From IMG/VR virus record IMGVR_UViG_3300045806_000010, positions 1-31,945 of that record: a DNA stretch of 31,945 nt; one strand, given 5' to 3'. This document shows, piece after piece, positions 14,001 through 21,662 of this stretch. This DNA comes from a virus. Position 1 is the first letter of the stretch. Every line of letters starts with the position of its first letter. Position numbers and translations under genes: made by a program. The notes beneath the pieces were generated by a model. The model made no database searches and had not been told where the DNA came from. It worked only from the letters and a program-made list of their open reading frames with translations.

Positions 14001-15992
14001 TTATTCAACGTCAAGGCTATTCAGTGTCAGCTTGTGAATGCTTCCGCCGTCACAATACCAGAAATAAATAACCGGGCTTGTTCTTGCCTGACGCACCTGC
14101 GGCGTGGCTGGAATGACAAGGAAATACCATCCGCGCTGCGAAATGACCTGAGCCGGCGTAGTAAGCCCACCCGCTTCGGTGGTGATTTCCAGAATTTGCG
14201 TCGAAGAGAGCGTCACGCCCGGCTGGATGGCGCCGAACAAAAGCGCCTGCTGGATGGTCGTCAAGCATGTGGCTTCGATCATCGCATATCCCGTGTAATT
14301 ATACGGGATCGATCCAATCGAGGTCAGGAGATTGACCAGCGCCAGCTGAAGAGAGTTGTTGAGCCAGATCTGGTTGGCGTAGGTGTTTGCCCATTGGAAC
14401 ACGCCAGAAACGCCGCCCTCGGCAAAATAGACGAAGTTGGCGTTGGCTGTCGCGTAGGCGCCCACGAAGTTATAGCCATTGGCCGTCAGATTTGCGGCGG
14501 TTCCAGAATTGGTGACGCCGGCGACAAGGCCGGATTGGGTTTTGAACTTGTGAGTGATATTGCCGTTCGGTGCGGAATAGTTGACAGAGGCGATCATGCC
14601 GGAAACGAACACGTCATGGTTCAAATCGGTCGGGCTGTAAATCAACTCAGTCCCGTTATAGTTGGCCTGAGTGAGCAGATAGCCAAACGAGGCAGGCGCC
14701 GAACTGCTGAGCGTCGGCGCGATGTCGGAATCTCGGGCGACATAAAGATAACGGTCATTGGTTGTGTTGACCCACGCCGAGAACAATAGCTTTTGCGCGC
14801 CGCCCGCTACGCCATCGTCCGGGTCGAAGTCGAAGAAGAAGCTCGCCCAATTCTGCGTGATCGCCGTAAGGCCCGCCATAAAGACGCCGGGAGAGAGCGC
14901 GGCCGAACCCTGCGACAGAACGGCGCCGGTGGCTGTGGTCAGGAATAGCGACCCCGAAAGCGTTCCCGTAGCGGCGGCGATGGTAGACGCTGATCCGGTA
15001 ATGCCGGAAATGATGATGATGCCGCCCGAAACGCTGTCATAAGCCACGGTGCAGTTGGTGGCAGAAGCGGTCAACGTGCCGGTGCCGGAAGCGGTCTGCG
15101 TCAGATTGACTACATAGGTTCCGATCCCGCCAGACGTGCCGGTCAACTGCGCCATGATCTGCGAACCAGCCGTGACGGAGGTTCCGGTCAATGTCTGGCC
15201 CGGCGAAAGCGTGCCGGTGGACACGGCAGTCGAAACCGTCAGCAGGCCCCACGATTCGGTGATCGTGATCGAAGTCGCAATCGCGTGCGCAATCGAAACA
15301 GCATAAGTACCAACGCCGCCCAGCGCGCCACCATTCGCTGTCGATGTGAGCTGAGCGACGATCTGCGTTCCCGCCGTGATGCCGGAACCTGTGATGACGC
15401 CGCCGATTTCAATCGTTCCGGACGTGGTGCCGGTGACGGTCAAAACGTCGTTATCGATGGTCCCGGCGAAGATAGCGGCCGTGCCTGCGGCAATCGACCA
15501 GTTGGTCGTCAAAACCGTCGCCTCTACCGGCTCCGTGGTGTTCAATGCGGTCTGGATCAATCCGGCCGCCGCCGAATAGGACGTGGCGGCCAGCAGATTG
15601 AGCGTCGCCGCGCTGTGCAGATATCCGTCGATGGTGACATAAAGCGAGCCGCTCAATCCCTGGATATTGGCGACACTGAGGGAGCCGAAGCCGGAACCGC
15701 CGCGCATCCATGCCGCAACGGCGGTCTGGGGATATTGCGCAGCTAGAAGCGCGGCCGGCGTAGCCGTGGCGCCCGTATAGCCGGCGAAATAGACTTGCGC
15801 CTTGGCGTATTGCGTCGAGGACAGCCCGAAGTAAGACCCGACCGTCGCCGCATTGGGGAATGACTGCACCGTGTTGATCGGAATACGCGAATTCTGCGTG
15901 AGCATCAGCCCATTGAGATTGAGGGCGGCGCCGCCCGCGCTGATGACGCCGGGGAGAACTTGAACGTCATATGAGGCCGGAATGGTGCTCAA
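14001..15992 (-). CDS. Contractile tail sheath protein, DUF3383 type (663 aa)
   Basis: A TTG at 15992 with AAAGGAT about nine bases upstream starts MSTIPASYDVQVLPGVISAG. The N-terminal ~170 residues (LMLTQNSRIPI, VGSYFGLSS, YAKAQVYFAGYTGA) and C-terminal ~280 residues (WASFFFDFDPDD, DRYLYVARDSDIAPTL, EGGVSGVFQWANTYANQIWLNNSLQLALVNLL) are the DUF3383 sheath family. Residues about 172-310 are two extra Gly/Thr-rich modules ending GGVGTYAV and GGIGTYVV, which lengthen the protein beyond usual sheaths of this family. They probably face the outside of the tail, since they interrupt the fold in a sheath region that often varies between phages. The sheath call is strong; the location of the insert is inference. 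Confidence 0.87.
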   Translation of the reverse strand: MSTIPASYDVQVLPGVISAGGAALNLNGLMLTQNSRIPINTVQSFPNAATVGSYFGLSSTQYAKAQVYFAGYTGATATPAALLAAQYPQTAVAAWMRGGSGFGSLSVANIQGLSGSLYVTIDGYLHSAATLNLLAATSYSAAAGLIQTALNTTEPVEATVLTTNWSIAAGTAAIFAGTIDNDVLTVTGTTSGTIEIGGVITGSGITAGTQIVAQLTSTANGGALGGVGTYAVSIAHAIATSITITESWGLLTVSTAVSTGTLSPGQTLTGTSVTAGSQIMAQLTGTSGGIGTYVVNLTQTASGTGTLTASATNCTVAYDSVSGGIIIISGITGSASTIAAATGTLSGSLFLTTATGAVLSQGSAALSPGVFMAGLTAITQNWASFFFDFDPDDGVAGGAQKLLFSAWVNTTNDRYLYVARDSDIAPTLSSSAPASFGYLLTQANYNGTELIYSPTDLNHDVFVSGMIASVNYSAPNGNITHKFKTQSGLVAGVTNSGTAANLTANGYNFVGAYATANANFVYFAEGGVSGVFQWANTYANQIWLNNSLQLALVNLLTSIGSIPYNYTGYAMIEATCLTTIQQALLFGAIQPGVTLSSTQILEITTEAGGLTTPAQVISQRGWYFLVIPATPQVRQARTSPVIYFWYCDGGSIHKLTLNSLDVE
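15063..15479 (-). repeat. Dispersed Gly/Thr domain, two tandem copies in sheath
   Basis: Sheath residues about 172-245 (AIFAGTIDNDVLTVTG to GGVGTYAV) and 246-310 (GLLTVSTAVSTGTLSPGQTL, TAGSQIMAQLTGT, GGIGTYVV) are two copies of the same module. They share the order L-x-V, S-G-T-L-x-x-G, G-T/S-x-I-x-A-Q-L-T, G-G-x-G-T-Y. The two differ enough to be an old duplication. Confidence 0.8.
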
Positions 15993-16016
15993 TGGAGTGA
16001 TCCTTTTTGGATTCGA

Positions 16017-16736
16017 TTAGCCAGAGAAGCCGTAAAGTTCGGCCTCAAGTTCAGTTGCGAATTGTTGACCCAGGACGGTCACAGTTTGATTGATTTGCAA
16101 AACAGCATTGATGACCCATCGGGTTTCAATCTGATCTTCCGCATTGACAAACGGGACTTGCTTCGGGTCGTCCGCGTAAAGCGGGGAGACTGAGTTGTTC
16201 AACCCAGCAAACTGCCACGCCGCATAGTTATCGCGGAACAGCGTCGAGATGGTTTGCGCATAGTCCGCGCTGAGAGGCCCATGAACGTCGATCTGGAACG
16301 TCTGCTGTGTCGGCTGCATCATGTTGGCAAATCCGGAATAGATCGGCCCTGACGCGACGCTCTGCGCATTGTTGACGGTATAGGTTCCGGCGCCTCCCGA
16401 CCCTGTGCCAAGCGCGGTGATGACCGTGTTCAACGAAATGTTGGCGCCATAAACTGGCGACCCGGCTTGTAGCGAGGAATTCGTCGGAGCGGCGGTGATC
16501 GTCAGCGTCTGCCCGCTGATCGCGCCCGTATAGGCCGCGTCCACATAAGCGTCGATGTTGGTGGATATGCGATTGCGCAAGATCGGCGTGAATACGACGA
16601 AGTTCGCGCCTTCCGGCTCAGGAACCCGGTTTTGCTGTCCAAGAAGGACTTCTATTCCCGTTGGCAGGATCGAAATCAGAAAAGATCGCAGTGCGGCCTG
16701 AATGGCGCTCTGGTTCGGCGTGATCGAGACAGGCAT
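16017..16736 (-). CDS. Neck/tail terminator protein with inserted Gly/Thr domain (239 aa)
   Basis: The ATG at 16736 (MPVSITPNQSAIQAALRSFL) overlaps the stop of the preceding gene (TGATG). Residues 1-65 (LPTGIEVLLGQQNRVPEPEGANFVVFTPILR) and 133-239 (TQQTFQIDVHGPLSADYAQTIST, DDPKQVPFVNAEDQIETRW) together form a compact family of phage neck or tail-terminator proteins encoded just before the sheath. Residues about 68-132 are an extra module (YTGAISGQTLTIT to GGAGTYTVNNAQSV) that splits that domain. The protein probably joins the connector to the tail. Assignment to the terminator role follows from position and family style. Confidence 0.72.
   Translation of the reverse strand: MPVSITPNQSAIQAALRSFLISILPTGIEVLLGQQNRVPEPEGANFVVFTPILRNRISTNIDAYVDAAYTGAISGQTLTITAAPTNSSLQAGSPVYGANISLNTVITALGTGSGGAGTYTVNNAQSVASGPIYSGFANMMQPTQQTFQIDVHGPLSADYAQTISTLFRDNYAAWQFAGLNNSVSPLYADDPKQVPFVNAEDQIETRWVINAVLQINQTVTVLGQQFATELEAELYGFSG
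16341..16535 (-). repeat. Dispersed Gly/Thr domain, copy in neck protein
   Basis: Residues about 68-132 of the neck protein: YTGAISGQTLTIT, LQAGSPVYG, NTVITALGTG, then GGAGTYTVNNAQSVASGPIY. The final segment is very like the gpJ copy (GGTGTYTVSASQTVALETIY). It interrupts an otherwise continuous domain. Confidence 0.75.
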
Positions 16737-17110
16737 CAGGCATTGTCCTGAAGGACAACGCCAACGCTGCACCAATCCGGGAAATATTCAAAAACGATCA
16801 CGACTTTCCACACGGAACCATCGGGAAGCGTAAAAAGATCGCCGCCTTTTCCCTCCGACCGGATCATGCCGTCCACTTCTCCGGTGATATAGATACGCCG
16901 CTTTTCCCCCTGGATTTGCAGGCCGTCCATCTGGACGATCTCGTTATAGGCTAGCGGCTGGACTTGTCCATGAACAGTGACTGGATTGGCGTAGGATGGC
17001 GCGCGGGTTCCGTCCGGGGCGGTCGCGTAGCCGGTGGAAACTCTGAGAATGAGTTCGGTTTTCGGGTTGATCGCGCCAATTGCGCCGGAGACAATCCCAT
17101 GTAGATTCAT
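16736..17110 (-). CDS. Head-tail connector / tail completion protein (124 aa)
   Basis: ATG at 17110 overlaps the stop of the upstream gene (TGATG), and its own stop overlaps the next start, so it is tightly coupled. The 124-residue product (LILRVSTGYATAPDGTRAPSY, PVTVHGQVQPLAYNEIVQMDGLQ, EKRRIYITGEVDGMIRSEGKGG, VIVFEYFPDWCSVGVVLQ) looks like the small beta proteins of the head-tail joining module. No enzyme motif. It lies between the gp10-like protein and the neck protein, so a connector or stopper role is likely, though the specific counterpart is not certain. Confidence 0.72.
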   Translation of the reverse strand: MNLHGIVSGAIGAINPKTELILRVSTGYATAPDGTRAPSYANPVTVHGQVQPLAYNEIVQMDGLQIQGEKRRIYITGEVDGMIRSEGKGGDLFTLPDGSVWKVVIVFEYFPDWCSVGVVLQDNA

Positions 17111-17562
17111 CAGGATTTATCCTCAACGACGTGGGTGATCGAATTAAGCATCACCGAGGTATCAACCAATTGCTTGTCAAAGCCCTTTTTGGCGATGGTC
17201 ACAGGCGACAAGGGCGGCCCGACATAGACGGTGATCGCCTCTTTCAACTGGCCGCCAATCGCCTCGCCCGTCTGATCAAGCGTCTTGTGGGCGTCGTAAT
17301 CTGTCGATTTCAGCAGGCCAGCGACAGCGTCAGGCCATTCGCCAGACTTGTCATTGATCATGCCGCGAAAGAACGGACGCGGCGGCTGATTGTGTGCAGG
17401 AACGCCGAACTCGTTCAGCGCCGCGACGAGAGGAACGCTTGTTCCGTCTGGATAAGTCGCGCCTTCCATGAACCCGATCTGCACCGACGAAGCGTTGGTC
17501 GCGTTCTTGGCGATTTCCGCCAAAGCCTTTTCAAGCTTGTCGCCGCCCTTGATGGTGGCCAC
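17110..17562 (-). CDS. HK97 gp10-like head-tail connector / tail component (150 aa)
   Basis: The start is a GTG at 17562 (MATIKGGDKLEKALAEIAKN); no ATG is near and no strong ribosome-binding site is seen, so coupling to the preceding gene is likely. The segment SSVQIGFMEGATYPDGTSVPLVAALNEFGV followed by QPPRPFFRGMI is the signature of HK97-gp10-like and related virion morphogenesis proteins, which join the connector to the tail. The C-terminal IGGQLKEAITVYVGPPLSPVTIAKKG is also usual. The order DUF4054, gp10-like, completion protein matches other phages of this type. Confidence 0.8.
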   Translation of the reverse strand: MATIKGGDKLEKALAEIAKNATNASSVQIGFMEGATYPDGTSVPLVAALNEFGVPAHNQPPRPFFRGMINDKSGEWPDAVAGLLKSTDYDAHKTLDQTGEAIGGQLKEAITVYVGPPLSPVTIAKKGFDKQLVDTSVMLNSITHVVEDKS

Positions 17563-17565
17563 GGG

Positions 17566-17994
17566 TCAGCGCCATGGTCCGATGTTGAAATTGCGCTGCC
17601 GCCCGACGCGATATTGCATGGTGCGATAGCCGACCGTCGCCGCCCAATACGAACTGCCGTATTTTGTCGTTTGCCACCACTGCGCCGATCCTGGCGGATA
17701 GTCGTTTTGCACGGAGACGGACACGCTGCCTTCGCTCGCGCTGGATATACGCCCGACCAGTGGCGAAACGGGGTCTCCGTCGCTGTCCAGCGCATTCAGC
17801 GCGGCGATATGCGCCGTCGCCATGTTCATCAGGATCAATTGCTGGCCGGCGTCGCTGACCGGCCCGGAGCCATCATTGGCGTGATAAAGCCCGGCTTCTG
17901 AGAAGAATGCCGCCAGTTGCGCCGTACCCACGCCCTGCAATTCCGGATAACGTACTGCAAAGGCGCGGAGGTTGAACGAAACAGTGGCGCCCAT
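17566..17994 (-). CDS. DUF4054 head-tail connector protein (142 aa)
   Basis: The ATG at 17994 (MGATVSFNLRAFAVRYPELQ) with GAGGG eight bases upstream is the start; the longer frame upstream is arginine/serine-rich shadow. The product matches DUF4054: F-x-x-R-Y-P-E-L at the N-terminus, an MATAHIAALNAL helix, then GRISSASEGSVSVSVQND and the C-terminal QWWQTTKYGSSYWAATVGYR. DUF4054 proteins are adaptor-type connectors below the portal. Full length for the family; normal position after the capsid genes. Confidence 0.87.
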   Translation of the reverse strand: MGATVSFNLRAFAVRYPELQGVGTAQLAAFFSEAGLYHANDGSGPVSDAGQQLILMNMATAHIAALNALDSDGDPVSPLVGRISSASEGSVSVSVQNDYPPGSAQWWQTTKYGSSYWAATVGYRTMQYRVGRQRNFNIGPWR

Positions 17995-18004
17995 AATCAA
18001 ACCC

Positions 18005-18340
18005 TCACTTGTAATAGGCAATATCGAGGGTCGCGCTGCCAGTCTGCGGGATGAACTGGATTGCCGACAGCGAGCCGGTATAAACGAAAGGAGCCGCGCC
18101 CACTGCAATCGGCATTCCGGCCGAAGCGGTCGGCGCAGTCCCGTCGTCACGATAGCGCACGGCCTGCGTCTCGACGGTGATCACTGCAAACGTCGCGCCG
18201 CTCGGAGCAGTCAGCGCCTGAGCGGTGGAGAATGCGGAAATCTGCTGATAACCGAGCGGGGTCTGGCGGTTTGGCGGGTCGGCATAGGCGGCCGAGGGAA
18301 GGGACGCAAACAAGAGAACGGAGGCGAGAAGTTGTTTCAT
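18005..18340 (-). CDS. Exported small protein in connector module (111 aa)
   Basis: The ATG at 18340 has GAGGA seven bases upstream and is preferred over a GTG at 18346. Residues 1-20 (MKQLLASVLLFASLPSAAYA) are a textbook Sec signal peptide with positive start, hydrophobic core and an A-x-A cleavage site before DPPNRQT. The mature ~90 residues are beta-rich: ATFAVITVETQAVRYRDDGT, MPIAVGAAPFVYTG, LSAIQFIPQTGSATLDIAYYK, similar in style to small beta-sandwich proteins of phage structural clusters. A signal peptide on a protein made inside the capsid-connector operon is unusual. It could be an envelope-located phage product or a virion protein in which the N-terminus serves another purpose. Confidence 0.75.
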   Translation of the reverse strand: MKQLLASVLLFASLPSAAYADPPNRQTPLGYQQISAFSTAQALTAPSGATFAVITVETQAVRYRDDGTAPTASAGMPIAVGAAPFVYTGSLSAIQFIPQTGSATLDIAYYK

Positions 18341-18350
18341 CGCCACATCC

Positions 18351-18992
18351 TCAGTTCATGCCAGATACGACGAACAGATTGGCGGTGATATCGCTCACAA
18401 CCGTAGTGGCGTTGCCTGTGAGGGCAATGATGATATTGCCGGCCTCGTTGAGCGTCAGCGCCTGCGGAGAAACGAGCGAAGCTATCGCCCCACCAATCTG
18501 CGCCTGTTGGTGGACTCCGATCTGGGTATTGGAACCAGCTGCGCCATATTTGTAAACTTCGCCGCCAATCGCCCACCCGGCGCCAGAGGTCGTTACGGCG
18601 CCTGTGTCAGCAATCGTAACGCCGCCGACAACGGCAGACCCGATGACGGCCGAGGTGCAACCGACAATGATCTTGATGCGCTTATTATTCGCGGTCACGG
18701 CGAACGAGCCCTGAGCGGAAATGGCGATACCGCGATTCGACTGCGATGTGGAGAGAACGCCCGTCGAGTTGAAATCGGTTAGCGACACGCCGTCAAACGA
18801 TCCCGGAGGAAGCGTGAACGTCATCAGAACATTATCCGCGCCAGTGGCCCCGGGCTGGACGCCGGCTGAAACCTGACGATAGAGGGTACCCTCGTCCTGC
18901 ATCGAAACGCCGCCGCCGCCGAAAAGAGTCGCGGCCGTGTTTGGCATCCCATACCAAGGGATTTGCCCTTTGGCGTCGTCAAAAATAGCCAT
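18351..18992 (-). CDS. Hypothetical virion protein (213 aa)
   Basis: ATG at 18992 with an excellent AAGGAG seven bases upstream, which suggests a highly made protein. The product begins MAIFDDAKGQIPWYGMPNTAATLFG and is rich in Gly, Ala, Ser and Val with beta character throughout (GDNVLMTFTLPPGSFDG-like and NNKRIKIIVGCTSAVIG-like strands). No signal peptide, membrane segment or catalytic motif. Its place between the capsid and the connector genes and its strong ribosome-binding site fit a capsid-associated or head-fibre protein. No family name can be supported. Confidence 0.65.
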   Translation of the reverse strand: MAIFDDAKGQIPWYGMPNTAATLFGGGGVSMQDEGTLYRQVSAGVQPGATGADNVLMTFTLPPGSFDGVSLTDFNSTGVLSTSQSNRGIAISAQGSFAVTANNKRIKIIVGCTSAVIGSAVVGGVTIADTGAVTTSGAGWAIGGEVYKYGAAGSNTQIGVHQQAQIGGAIASLVSPQALTLNEAGNIIIALTGNATTVVSDITANLFVVSGMN

Positions 18993-19029
18993 TTATGTTC
19001 TCCTTAGATCGATGCCGAGGACGGCTGAA

Positions 19030-19473
19030 TTAGTCTTTCTTCGCCGTCTCAATCGCGGAGAGATTGGCGGAATTGGCGCGCGGGATGCGCCTGTCTTTGC
19101 CGGGAACCAGTGGTTCAAGCCCGGACAGCGTGTCTTTCTTTTCGCGCGCTTCGTCATGCGCGACCTGGCGCTTGTCGCTGGCGAAAATGAGATGGTTTTT
19201 TACGGCGTCGTGATCAGCGTTCTGATCCAGCCAACGCGCGAAGAAATCCGCATCGACATTCGGCGTCAGCGCATAGCCGCCCGAAATCGCCGTCTTTGGC
19301 GCTTCGCCAAACTTCGTCGCCGGGCCATGTATTTTGACCGGCTCGCCTGCGGGGGACGCGCGCTTGACGGTTCTGAATCCGCCGCCCATGACGGGCTCAT
19401 CATGCTCGGCCCAATCGAACACACGAAGCATGAGGCCGTTGGGAATCTTGCATGCGACCGTCGTGAAAGCCAT
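19030..19473 (-). CDS. Conserved-type hypothetical phage protein after capsid (147 aa)
   Basis: ATG at 19473 with AAGGAT about seven bases upstream. Residues 1-70 (MAFTTVACKIPNGLMLRVFDW, EPVKIHGPATKFG, ISGGYALTPNVDADFFARWLDQN) form a folded domain; the C-terminal third is charged and probably helical (DKRQVAHDEAREKKDTL). It follows the major capsid gene after about 90 bases. Proteins of this size and start occur at this position in alphaproteobacterial phages, but I do not know a function. A head-completion or decoration role is a guess from location. Confidence 0.65.
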   Translation of the reverse strand: MAFTTVACKIPNGLMLRVFDWAEHDEPVMGGGFRTVKRASPAGEPVKIHGPATKFGEAPKTAISGGYALTPNVDADFFARWLDQNADHDAVKNHLIFASDKRQVAHDEAREKKDTLSGLEPLVPGKDRRIPRANSANLSAIETAKKD

Positions 19474-19565
19474 GATGTATATCCTTGAATTGCGCGGGAT
19501 AAACGCCCGCTAATGCCCGTCGTGCGGGACAAAAGACCGAAGCCGGATTGTTGATTGATTGAAGC

Positions 19566-20654
19566 TTAGACGCCAATCATCGAGGCGATGTTGGCGGGCT
19601 GGCGGATGATCGCGCCCCAGGTGCCGAACGACACCTTTTGTTTGAAGCTCGAAGTCGCCGGGATAATGCGCCCAGCCCTCATCTTCTCGGAGAACGCCGC
19701 ATAGCCGGTTTCCTGACCATCGATCGACTTGACGATCAACTGGACGAAGTTGCCGCCCTGAACGCCCTGCGGATTGCTGGCCGAATAGGCGTTATACTGC
19801 ACCATCGTTTCAACGGTCAGTTTCGGGAAATTCTTCTTGAGAAGGTCCGAGACATTGACGTTGAACGAGTTGGTTGCGGTCAGCGCGACGCCGGCCTGCG
19901 TCGGGACGACGAGAACCATATCGCTGTCCTCTTCGACGAGGCCGCCCGTCTGGATCACCGCCTGGAGATACAGCGCCTGAATATCGGCGTAGATTTCATT
20001 GGCGGTGGCGACGATCTGACCGTTATTGACCCATTTCACGCCGCCGTAAGCCTTGGCGGCCGGGGTCAGCGAGGCGTTGAGCGCCGGGTCGTTCGACATG
20101 CCGTAGTTCTGCAAGCCGGCGATGCCGAACACATAGGACAGGTTCAGGAATTTGTTGACCACAGTGGCGGCGGCCACGTCGAGTTCCGACACCCAATTGA
20201 TGCGAGCCAGGCCGGCGCGCTCCAATTCCAGATCGCCGTATTCCTTCATCGTCTGACCGATGTAATTCTGGCGCTGCGGGAATACGGTGTTGACGCCGGT
20301 GCGGCCATTCTCAGCGAAGTCGTCATAGGACGAGATTTCGCCGGTATGCTCCACGGTCGGGAACAGCGCGGTGATGTCGGTCAGCGACCCCTTGCGGACT
20401 TCTCCCAAGATCGTCGCGGCCTTGTTCGGGGCGAACAGGACTTTGAAGACCTTCGGGTCGGTCCAATAGGTCAAATAGGCCGGAATGCCGCCGTTGGTGG
20501 TGGTGGACAGCGCGGGCTGCGCATCCATCGCCAGCGAGAAATTGTTGCGGTATTCGTCGGGGAGATAGGACTGCGCGCCGGGGAAATAAGCGCCGTTCTG
20601 TTCGTGGATGGCCGAATGCGCTTCCCACGCGGCCTTTGCTTCCTGGAAGTTCAT
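19566..20654 (-). CDS. Major capsid protein, DUF2184-like (362 aa)
   Basis: The ATG at 20654 (MNFQEAKAAWEAHSAIHEQN) has AAAGGA eight bases upstream; the longer open frame would overlap the decoration gene and is not needed. The sequence reads as an HK97-fold major capsid protein of the DUF2184 type: PAYLTYWTDPKVFKVLFAPNKAATILGE, a central helix region AGLARINWVSELDVAAATVV, LVVPTQAGVALTATNSFNV, and the C-terminal FSEKMRAGRIIPATSSFKQKVSFGTWGAIIRQP. It lies after scaffold/protease and decoration genes, the expected order. No N-terminal scaffold domain is present; the scaffold function is probably the acidic domain of the DUF2213 protein. Confidence 0.85.
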   Translation of the reverse strand: MNFQEAKAAWEAHSAIHEQNGAYFPGAQSYLPDEYRNNFSLAMDAQPALSTTTNGGIPAYLTYWTDPKVFKVLFAPNKAATILGEVRKGSLTDITALFPTVEHTGEISSYDDFAENGRTGVNTVFPQRQNYIGQTMKEYGDLELERAGLARINWVSELDVAAATVVNKFLNLSYVFGIAGLQNYGMSNDPALNASLTPAAKAYGGVKWVNNGQIVATANEIYADIQALYLQAVIQTGGLVEEDSDMVLVVPTQAGVALTATNSFNVNVSDLLKKNFPKLTVETMVQYNAYSASNPQGVQGGNFVQLIVKSIDGQETGYAAFSEKMRAGRIIPATSSFKQKVSFGTWGAIIRQPANIASMIGV

Positions 20655-20679
20655 GGGATAATCCTTTGCCGCGTTGGAA

Positions 20680-21627
20680 TTAGTAGGCCGTGCCGACGAT
20701 CTTGACGAGTTCGCCGGCGAGTCCGGAAGAGGCCGCAACCCATCCGGTCTGCACGTTGGTGGCGGCGGTGATGGTGCCGCTGGACGCCGTGGCCGTCAGG
20801 GTGATGTAAGTGCCCGCGCCGCCCGCGCCGGTCAGCGATGCGCCGTTGGAGGCATTGGCGAGGATGGACGACCCGGCTGCAACCGAGGTGCCGGACAGAG
20901 TATCGCCAATCGAGAATGTGCCTGTGACGGTGCCGCCAAGGGTCAGAAGGCCATAGCCGCCGCCGATGGCGGTTCCCGAGGCCACGATCTGTTCGGCCGT
21001 GGTCAGCGCATAGGTGCCAACGCCTCCCGTGGTGCCGGTCAACTGCGAGGCAATCGAGCCGGTAGCATTGGAAGTCAGCACCGCGCCGGGATACAGCGTG
21101 CCGGACGTGACCAACGCGACCGTGAGGATGTTTCCGTTGACCGACCCGACCACAGCAAAGGTCTGCGCGGAAATCGAGAACGTGGTCGATGTCGCCGTCG
21201 AAGCCGCGCCAGCAGCCGCGAAGGAGATCGCGCCGTTGGCGTAGGACGCATAGGCGTACTGACCGGGGAGCGCCTGCGTCGTCCCCTCATTCTTGGCGAA
21301 TATGCCGCCACCGTTGAGAACGGCGGTCGGGAAGCCGGCAGGGATGACCATGCTCGATTCCGCGAGATAGGCGGTGATCAGCGCCTGCTGCTGGCGATGG
21401 ATGATGCCGGCCGGAACGCCCGTGCCGTAGTTGTTCACAGCGGCGGGGGCGCCGTTGGCGTCGGCGGTTGAATAGGACAACCACACAGCGCGGCCGATGG
21501 TGGCGCCGGACGTGCCTGCGACAAGGCCAGCGGCGCCCGCGTCAACGAACGAGCGCGGGTTGCCGTCGCTGAAGTCGCCCCACACGCCAATGGCGGGCTG
21601 GATCTGGACAGAATTCGGAAAAGGCAT
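20680..21627 (-). CDS. Capsid decoration / structural cement protein (315 aa)
   Basis: ATG at 21627 with AGGAG seven bases upstream. Residues 1-135 (QPAIGVWGDFSDGNPRSFVDAG, AVWLSY, VPAGIIHRQQQALITAYLAESSMVIPAG, GGIFAKNEG) are the structural cement / gp24-type decoration domain, a small protein that coats the capsid. The rest is two Gly/Thr-rich modules (residues about 155-220 and 223-290) with GGVGTYAL and GGAGTYIT motifs, of the kind also found in sheath, neck and baseplate proteins. Usual cement proteins end near residue 150, so this one carries a large extra outer part. Confidence 0.8.
   Translation of the reverse strand: MPFPNSVQIQPAIGVWGDFSDGNPRSFVDAGAAGLVAGTSGATIGRAVWLSYSTADANGAPAAVNNYGTGVPAGIIHRQQQALITAYLAESSMVIPAGFPTAVLNGGGIFAKNEGTTQALPGQYAYASYANGAISFAAAGAASTATSTTFSISAQTFAVVGSVNGNILTVALVTSGTLYPGAVLTSNATGSIASQLTGTTGGVGTYALTTAEQIVASGTAIGGGYGLLTLGGTVTGTFSIGDTLSGTSVAAGSSILANASNGASLTGAGGAGTYITLTATASSGTITAATNVQTGWVAASSGLAGELVKIVGTAY
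20758..21165 (-). repeat. Dispersed Gly/Thr domain, two copies in decoration protein
   Basis: Residues about 155-220 (FAVVGSVNGNILTVALVTSGTL to GGVGTYALTTAEQIVASGT) and 223-290 (GLLTLGGTVTGTFSIGDTLSGTSVAAGSSI to GGAGTYITLTAT). The second copy has the GLLT start of the second sheath copy (GLLTVSTAVSTGTL), suggesting that modules were exchanged as pairs. Confidence 0.8.
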
Positions 21628-21662
21628 TGATAACTCCTAGATTTTTGAGAGGCGCTTGACCG

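Noticed and set aside
19474-19565. Small GC hairpins between capsid gene and next gene as a terminator
   Set aside because: Stems are about 4-5 base pairs with no T-run, so not a supported intrinsic terminator.
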